Source of the DNA: Vreelandella olivaria
GTDB taxonomy: Bacteria > Pseudomonadota > Gammaproteobacteria > Pseudomonadales > Halomonadaceae
DNA length: 64,000 nucleotides
NCBI GenBank assembly: GCA_004295565.1
Contig: AP019416.1
Span: 4,030,001 to 4,094,000 of the forward strand
Reading direction: 5' to 3'
The translations under genes were made by a program, and so were the position numbers. This document shows positions 58,555-64,000 of this stretch, piece after piece; the stretch's first letter is position 1, and every line of letters begins with the position of its first letter. The notes under the pieces are model-generated. The model worked only from the letters and a program-made list of their open reading frames with translations, was not told the origin of the DNA and searched no databases.

Positions 58555-60678
58555 ATGGCGCTGGATATTCGCCGCTTTATACAGCGCTTTGTTGAAGAGG
58601 CGGCCGACCACCTGCCCCGCCTGCGCGAAGGCGTTAGCGCACTGGAGCAGGGCCATGCTGATCGCGAACAGATCAACGAGCTGTTCCGCGCAGCGCATAC
58701 ACTGAAAGGCTCGTCGCGAATGCTTAAACTGGTGCCGATTACGGCGCTGGCACATAGCACTGAAGAGCTGCTCAGCGCTCTGCGCGACGGCACCCTCACC
58801 GCAACCCCGACGGTGACCAGCCTGCTCAGCCAAGCGGTGGATGGTCTTTCTGACTTAGTCAGTCGACTCGCCGAAGGCGCGACAGGTGACGACCTGCCCG
58901 CGGCGGATGAAGTGCTATGTAGCGCCCTGGAAGCGGCTGCCCTCGGCCAGCTTCCTCCCCCATTACTTCCGCTGAGGCGATGCCGTCCTCTGCTCCAGTA
59001 CCACCATCCTCCTCAACACCGCCTTCCTCCGCTGCGCTGGTGACGGAGAGCGAACTGCGGCTCAGCGATACGGTGCGGGTTCGCCTGGATCGACTGGACG
59101 ATGTTATTCGTTTGATGGGCGAAGTACTCTCCGGCCACCATCATTTACATACCCTAGTTGACCAAGCCCGTGAGCTAAGCACCACCCTTCCTGCCGAACA
59201 GCAGGGGCCTTTTCACGCCTTTCACCGAGAGCTGAAAGATAGCGTGTTAAGCCACGATTCACTGATGAGCGACCTACACGACCGGGCGCTGCAAATGCGC
59301 ATGCTGCCGCTAAGCGTGGCGTTTGATCCACTCGCGCATATGTCCCGAGAATTGGCCCAGTCACTCGGCAAACAGGTCGACTGCCGGGTGAGAGGCAGCG
59401 AAATCGAACTTGATCGTCAGATGATTGACCGGCTGTCGGATCCGCTTATTCACCTGCTGCGCAATGCCTTGGATCACGGTTTAGAGCTGCCTGCCGAGCG
59501 CCAGGCTGCGGGTAAGCCTCCCCGTGGGCAGCTGATTATCGAAGCCTGGCAGGATGCGGACTGGGTGGTGGTAGAGATGCGCGACGACGGCGCGGGTATT
59601 TCGCTTGAAGCAGTTCGCCAGAAAGCGCTCGCTAAACAGCTGGTCAGCGAAGAGCAGCTCCATGCGCTGAGCGAACAGGAAACGCTAGAGCTTATATTCC
59701 TGCCGGGTTTCTCTACCAAGAGCATGATCACCGATTTTTCTGGCCGCGGTGTGGGCATGGATGTGGTCAAGCGCACCGTGGTAGATGAGCTTAACGGCGA
59801 TCTGCAGCTTGCCAGCGAACGCGGTAGCGGCACCCGCTTTACTCTGCGCCTGCCACTCTCGTTGGCGATGATGCGGGTACTGCTGGTCAGCGTCGGCGGC
59901 GTCAACCTAGGGGTAACAGCGCCCTACGTATCAGAGTTGGTAGAGTGCTCATCACAAGCATTTATTGATGCTGCGGGTCAGCGCACGCTGATTTTACGCA
60001 ATGAGTTTGTGCCGGTGGTATCGCTAGCCCAACTGCTTGAGCTACCTGAGACGGCGTCTGGTACTGATACCACCCTACTGCTGGTCGTCCACCAGCGGCA
60101 CCAAAAGCTTGCTCTCATTATTGACTCACTGATTGATGAACGCGATATGATCATCAAGCCGCTGCCTGCGCATCTTCGTTATTTACCGCTGGTCTCGGGC
60201 ATGGTTTCCATGGGCCGCAATGCGCTGGTAAGCCTACTCCACGTACCCGCTTTACTGGAAGCCAACCAACGCGGCACCCAGCGTGCTAACGAAGAGCGTG
60301 CCTCCGCCGCTCTCGCGAAACGCATTTTGGTGGTCGACGACTCACTGAATACCCGTGAAATAGAAAAGACGTACTCGAAGCGTGGGGTTATCACGTCACG
60401 CTGGCCGAAAATGGTCGCGATGGATTAGCCAAAGCATTGGCAGAGCCTTTTGATGCCGTACTGACCGACGTTGAAATGCCGGTAATGGATGGCTTTGCGC
60501 TGACTGCCCGACTGCGCGAAAATGAGATTTATCGTTATCGGCCGATCATCATTATCACCTCACGGGAAAAGAGGCTGATCGGCGTCGCGGTATTGAAGTC
60601 GGTGCCGACGCCTATATCGTCAAAGGTAGTTTTGACCAAAACAATTTAGTAGAGACGCTCCAGGCCCTACTGGGCTAA
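58555..60678 (+). CDS. cheA: hybrid CheA histidine kinase with C-terminal receiver (WspE-like), three frame breaks
   Basis: About 709 residues. Hpt domain with NELFRAAHTLKGSSRML (phosphorylated histidine). A Pro/Ser linker leads to the dimerisation and ATPase domains: MQMRMLPLSV-type helix (ALQMRMLPLSVAFDPLAHMS), SDPLIHLLRNALDHGLELPA (N box), MRDDGAGISLEAVRQKAL, IFLPGFSTKSMITDFSGRGV and GMDVVKRTVVDELNG. The CheW-like domain follows. A full receiver closes the protein: KRILVVDDSLNTREIEK, VLTDVEMPVMDGFAL and IIITSREK, ending LVETLQALLG. Frames change near 58970, 60370 and 60570. The attached receiver is the WspE arrangement. Confidence 0.9.
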
Positions 60679-60732
60679 CAGTGAGCGTTACTGATACCAC
60701 CATAAATGCCACAACAACCATGAGGTCATGGA

Positions 60733-61095
60733 ATGCATATCCTGGTCGTAGACGACGATCCGCTTGCCGGGGAAATGACGGCAGCACTGCTTGAGTCTCA
60801 GGGCCATAACACCTTGCTGGCCAGTGACGCGATGGAGGCCGTCGAGCAGTTAGAGGCTCATAGCGATATCAAACTGATCGTCAGCGATATGCACATGCCC
60901 CTTGTCAGCGGATTAGCGCTGTTAGAGATGTTGCGCGAACAAGATAATCACCTGCCGTTTATTTTACTCACCGGCGACACCCCAGATACAACGCTACGGC
61001 AGACCCCTGGCCTGAACGCCTGTTTACGTAAAGATGCCGAACTTGCTTGGAACCTTGACGCTGCGGTGAAACAGACACTGGCACTCAACGGCTAA
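60733..61095 (+). CDS. CheY-like response regulator
   Basis: Intact 120-residue receiver: MHILVVDDDPLAGEMTAALL, phospho-site LIVSDMHMPLVSGLALLEML and LPFILLTGDTPDTT. The position of the conserved lysine (KPF in most receivers) is replaced by NACLRKDAELAW, so phospho-switching may differ. No output domain. Lies between cheA and the Hpt-REC-REC-GGDEF gene and may carry or drain phosphate within this pathway. Confidence 0.88.
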   Translation: MHILVVDDDPLAGEMTAALLESQGHNTLLASDAMEAVEQLEAHSDIKLIVSDMHMPLVSGLALLEMLREQDNHLPFILLTGDTPDTTLRQTPGLNACLRKDAELAWNLDAAVKQTLALNG

Positions 61096-61169
61096 GCAAC
61101 GCTTGATGCGATGAAAGGGATTAATCATGGAATGGATCGCCGCTTTCGATCACTTACGTAGGTAGTTTG

Positions 61170-62848
61170 ATGTCTAAGCCCGCCCCTACGCTACACGATA
61201 AGCTCAATCAGCTACGTGAGCGTTTTATTGAGCAGCTTCCATCCCGCTTAGCGCAAACCGCCGAGCTGTGGCAGCAGAGTCGCACGACGAGCGAAGAACA
61301 GTCGCGACTCGCGCCAGAGTTGCACCGTTTCTTTCATAGTTTGAAAGGAACCGGGAGGTCGCTGGGCTTTGAGCGGCTCGCCCTGCTGGCGGATCAGGCG
61401 GAAGAGGCGCTCACTACTTCCCCGCCCGCGCCGATATCGATACGTTTATCAGTCAACTGCTTCTCCAGATGGGACGCGAACAGCAGCATCTGCGCTCCCA
61501 TCACGGCCAGCAGCAAGCGCTGGCGGCCGTCAACAGCTTCGAGCTTTCCAGCCAAGGCGAACCACTGCGCAATAAGCGTCAGCGGTTAATTTATCTGTGC
61601 GACGATGAGCCCGAGCAGGTCGATCAGTTAATCCATCACCTGCGCTGCTTTGGTCACGAAGTCGTTCAGTTTATCGATACAGACACATTCTTTAACGCGG
61701 TGCTCACTCGTCGCCCTGACGCGGTGATCATGGATGTGCAGTTCCCCCAAGGCCAGACGGCAGGCACTGAAACCCTGACCAGCTTGAACAAACTGACAGG
61801 TCAACCGCTTCCCGCCATCGTTTTGTCGGCCCATAGCGACTTTCATTCGCGCCTGAGTGCCGTTCGTGCAGGCTGCGGCGGCTACTTTACCAAACCGGTA
61901 AAACCGCTGGATCTGATGCTGGCAGTGGATGAGCTGACCGCTCCGGCAGCGGAAGAGCCGCTGAAGGTGCTGGTGGTGGATGATGAGCCAGAAGCAGCCG
62001 CTTACCACGCTCTGTTGCTTGAAGAGGGCGGCATGAGCGTTCATCAAGTGCATCACCCGGCCGATGCACTTGATGCTATGGAGCGCTTTAGCCCCGACTT
62101 AGTGCTGGTCGATGTGTATATGCCGGTGTGTTCAGGGGAAGAGCTGGCATCGATTATTCGCCAGCAGCCGGAACACCTGGGGCTACCGATTATCTATCTC
62201 TCCTGTGAAACCGACAGTCAAAAGCAGATGACCGCCATGTCCGCAGGCGTTGAAGCTTTTCTTACCAAACCCGTTCAGCCCGAAGAGCTGGTTTCTGCCG
62301 TGCGGCTACGCGCCGAACGCCTGCGCCTGCTGCGCTCGTTAATGACCCGCGATAGCATGACCGGGTTGTATAACCACAGCACTACCACCGAACTGATCAA
62401 TAAAAACCTCGCTCAGGCTCACCGTGATAATAGCCAGCACGCCATGGCGATGATCGATATTGATCACTTCAAGCAGGTCAACGACACCCACGGTCATTTG
62501 GCGGGTGACCAGGTAATTATCACCCTGGCAAGACTATTAAAGAGCCGCCTGCGCCTCTCCGATATTATCGGTCGCTACGGCGGAGAAGAGTTTGTTGTGC
62601 TGCTAAAGGGCATTAATGCCGAGAAAGCCGCCAAATTAATCGATAGCCTGCGCGAGGATTTTGCACTGGTCGATTTTCACGCCGGTGAGGTTCCCTTTCG
62701 CTGCACCTTTAGCGCAGGCATTAGCAGCTTCCCCGCACAACCTTCTACCGAGTCGCTACGTTTAAGCGCCGACCAAGCGCTCTATCGCGCCAAACACCAT
62801 GGTCGCAATCAGGTAGTGATATCGACGGAGCCGACCGATGACCGCTGA
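61170..62848 (+). CDS. diguanylate cyclase with Hpt-REC-REC-GGDEF architecture, one frame break
   Basis: About 560 residues. Hpt domain: ELHRFFHSLKGTGRSLGFER with H-x-x-K-G; the frame changes near 61425. First receiver: LIYLCDDEPEQVDQLIHHL, DAVIMDVQFPQGQ, GYFTKPVKPLDLM. Second receiver: VLVVDDEPEAAAYHALLLEE, LVLVDVYMPVCSG, AFLTKPVQPEELV. GGDEF domain: DSMTGLYNHSTTTELINKNL, MIDIDHFKQVNDTHGHLAGD, active site RYGGEEFVVL, with RLSD as I-site five residues before. It would be the c-di-GMP output of the operon, the place taken by REC-GGDEF WspR in Pseudomonas. The ATG at 61170 is preferred over the TTG before it. Its stop lies inside the start of cheW. Confidence 0.92.
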
Positions 62849-63398
62849 ATTTCCCCGCGACGGCGAGGCGAATGATCAGCCGCCCGCGACCCAAACCCTT
62901 GACGAGGCATTGTCAGCACACGGCGATGCAGAGGCAGTGGTGGATGTTGATGAGCCCACCCAACAGCTAGTGCTCTTTCGGCTCAACGGCCAGCCTTTTG
63001 CACTACCCGGCAGCGCGGTGAGCGAAATTCTATCCAGCGACCAACCTGTCTATTACGTACCGGGACTGCCCGCCTCTACCGAAGGTGTGCTGCACCTGCG
63101 AGGCAAAATCGAGTCCGTCATTAGCCTGCATCGACTACTCGGTTTACCTGCACCGGAGAGTGACAGTAAGGGGATGATTCTATTAGTGAGCGCGGCGGGG
63201 ATTACTAGCGGCGTGCGTATTGAACAGCTAGATGATGTATCCGAGGTCACCCAGAGTATACTGCAAGCGCCGCCAGAGACGCTTTCTGGTACGTTGCGCC
63301 CTTATGTCAGTGCCCTGTGGCAGAGAGATGAGCGAGAAGCGCTTGCCCTGCTTGATCCAGAGGCGCTATTCGACGCTTACCAGCAGGGGCTTGGCTAA
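62838..63398 (+). CDS. cheW: CheW adaptor protein
   Basis: Intact 186-residue protein. After an acidic N-terminal stretch of about 45 residues the CheW domain reads LVLFRLNGQPFALPGSAVSE, YYVPGLPASTEGVLHLRGKI, ESVISLHRLLGLPAPESDSK and MILLVSAAGITSGVRIEQLD. It couples receptor and kinase. Overlaps the cyclase gene by 11 bases. Confidence 0.92.
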   Translation: MTAEFPRDGEANDQPPATQTLDEALSAHGDAEAVVDVDEPTQQLVLFRLNGQPFALPGSAVSEILSSDQPVYYVPGLPASTEGVLHLRGKIESVISLHRLLGLPAPESDSKGMILLVSAAGITSGVRIEQLDDVSEVTQSILQAPPETLSGTLRPYVSALWQRDEREALALLDPEALFDAYQQGLG

Positions 63399-63849
63399 AG
63401 TGCCCTTACATCGCAGCCATCATGCACAAGCCCAGGTTGCCTTGGTGCTGTTTTGCGTGGGGCCTTACCGTGCAGCTCTGGAAGCATGCCATGTGCTGGC
63501 CATGACCGATCACCCTACGGCACTGCGCACCGCCAATGCTCAAGCGCTGCTCTATGAAGGTGGCGACCATGACACTCCATCTAACCGTTGGCTCACCCTG
63601 CGCGACACTCAAGCAGCCAGCGACAACAACAGCACTTGGCAACTGGGCGTGAGCGGTGACGTAACGCTTAAACAACTACCGGCCAATACGCTCTACCCGC
63701 TGCCTAAACTGCTGCTTTCCCGCCGATTCTCCACGGCGCTATGCGGGTTAACCTTCGACCAGCAGCAGCTAGTACTGCTACTGGATGCCCACAAGCTTAA
63801 TCCGCTTTCTCAGCCCCCAGCTCTTAGCCAGCCAACCACAAACAGCTAA
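63391..63849 (+). CDS. small protein of the chemosensory operon, possibly a divergent CheW-like adaptor
   Basis: About 152 residues from TTG 63391 (or GTG 63400), overlapping the end of cheW. No family is certain. The order ALVLFCVGPYRAALEACHVL at the start and STALCGLTFDQQQLVLLLDA at the end recalls the first and last strands of a CheW fold, so it may be the second adaptor found in Wsp-type systems (WspD). It has no signal peptide or membrane segment. It converges with moeA, overlapping its 3' end by 26 bases. Confidence 0.6.
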   Translation: MAKVPLHRSHHAQAQVALVLFCVGPYRAALEACHVLAMTDHPTALRTANAQALLYEGGDHDTPSNRWLTLRDTQAASDNNSTWQLGVSGDVTLKQLPANTLYPLPKLLLSRRFSTALCGLTFDQQQLVLLLDAHKLNPLSQPPALSQPTTNS

Positions 63850-64000
63850 TGGCATCGCCCTCGGCTATGTTGCTATTGGCCGGAATGACCGCAAAGGCAT
63901 CGGCGCTAATACAGGATGAGAGCACGCCGGAATTCTGGTCATCAAAGGCGGTCGCCTTCACCCCGCTTGGCGTGAACTCAAGCGTCACACGCATATAGTG
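63824..64000 (-). CDS. moeA: molybdopterin molybdenumtransferase MoeA, C-terminal fragment
   Basis: The last 58 codons of a gene that begins beyond the right edge. The reverse strand encodes MRVTLEFTPSGVKATAF, NSGVLSSCISADAFAVIPAN and then SNIAEGDAISCLW before TAA at 63824-63826. The SGVLSS...ADAFAVIP pattern is the C-terminal domain of MoeA, which inserts molybdate into molybdopterin. The fragment is short but the pattern is clear. Confidence 0.8.
   Translation of the reverse strand, partial: HYMRVTLEFTPSGVKATAFDDQNSGVLSSCISADAFAVIPANSNIAEGDAISCLWLAG

Noticed and set aside
1-64000. Interpretation of the many broken genes as pseudogenes or a decaying region
   Set aside because: Breaks occur at homopolymer runs in all kinds of genes and conserved motifs are kept on both sides; sequencing error explains them better.
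1-64000. CRISPR arrays, tRNA, rRNA, insertion sequences, prophage genes
   Set aside because: Looked for on both strands and not seen.

Overview
The window looks like chromosomal DNA of a Halomonas-type gammaproteobacterium (Halomonadaceae). The basis is the mix of moderately high-GC coding DNA, several TRAP and ABC uptake systems, a gbuA-type guanidinobutyrase operon, a family I.3 lipase and a yjf-type PspA operon. No rRNA, tRNA, CRISPR array, insertion sequence or prophage was found. The placement is inferred from gene content and protein style, not from a marker gene.

A warning applies to the whole window. Roughly three quarters of the larger genes are interrupted by one or more single-base frame breaks, most of them at short G/C or A/T runs. 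Almost every time, the protein continues in another frame with all family motifs kept. I read these as base-calling errors of an uncorrected assembly and annotate each as one CDS across the breaks, not as a pseudogene.

Layout. 1-2922: minus-strand TRAP transporter (DctP, DctQ, DctM) and a LysR regulator. 3069-5212: class III CoA-transferase and HMG-CoA-lyase-like enzyme, divergent from the LysR gene; together these look like an organic-acid uptake and CoA-dependent cleavage locus. 5247-10817: minus-strand operon of guanidinobutyrase, YjiH-type membrane protein, ThDP decarboxylase (AruI-like) and aldehyde dehydrogenase. It would convert 5-guanidino-2-oxopentanoate to GABA and urea. A good sigma-54 promoter lies in front of it, and a sigma-54 activator is encoded divergently at 11073-12488. 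12602-16840: sugar or glycerol-phosphate type ABC importer. 16905-18727: recQ. 18985-20877: RTX lipase. 21131-22207: Xre/MbcA-RES toxin-antitoxin pair.

22204-26789: methionine salvage genes mtnA, mtnB, mtnC, mtnD and mtnK, with a repeat cluster between mtnD and mtnK. 26829-28832: diguanylate cyclase, YrhK-like protein and DksA/TraR-type zinc finger. 28897-35101: DeoR-type regulator with a triple operator, Fe3+/aminoethylphosphonate-type ABC importer, metallo-beta-lactamase-fold hydrolase and a phosphatase resembling the 3'-phosphatase half of T4 polynucleotide kinase. 35098-37248: MFS exporter and DJ-1/AraC regulator. 37399-44060: malonate locus: GntR regulator, TRAP transporter, malonyl-CoA decarboxylase and malonyl-CoA synthetase.

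44184-49299: minus-strand operon of sensor kinase, response regulator, YaiO-type outer-membrane barrel, HEAT-repeat membrane protein and processive glycosyltransferase, probably a regulated exopolysaccharide machine. 49545-53845: yjfI-J-K-L-M-C operon (PspA-like protein with an ATP-grasp enzyme). 54012-63849: alternative chemosensory operon similar in parts to Wsp, with a diguanylate cyclase built as Hpt-REC-REC-GGDEF. 63824-64000: 3' end of moeA on the minus strand.
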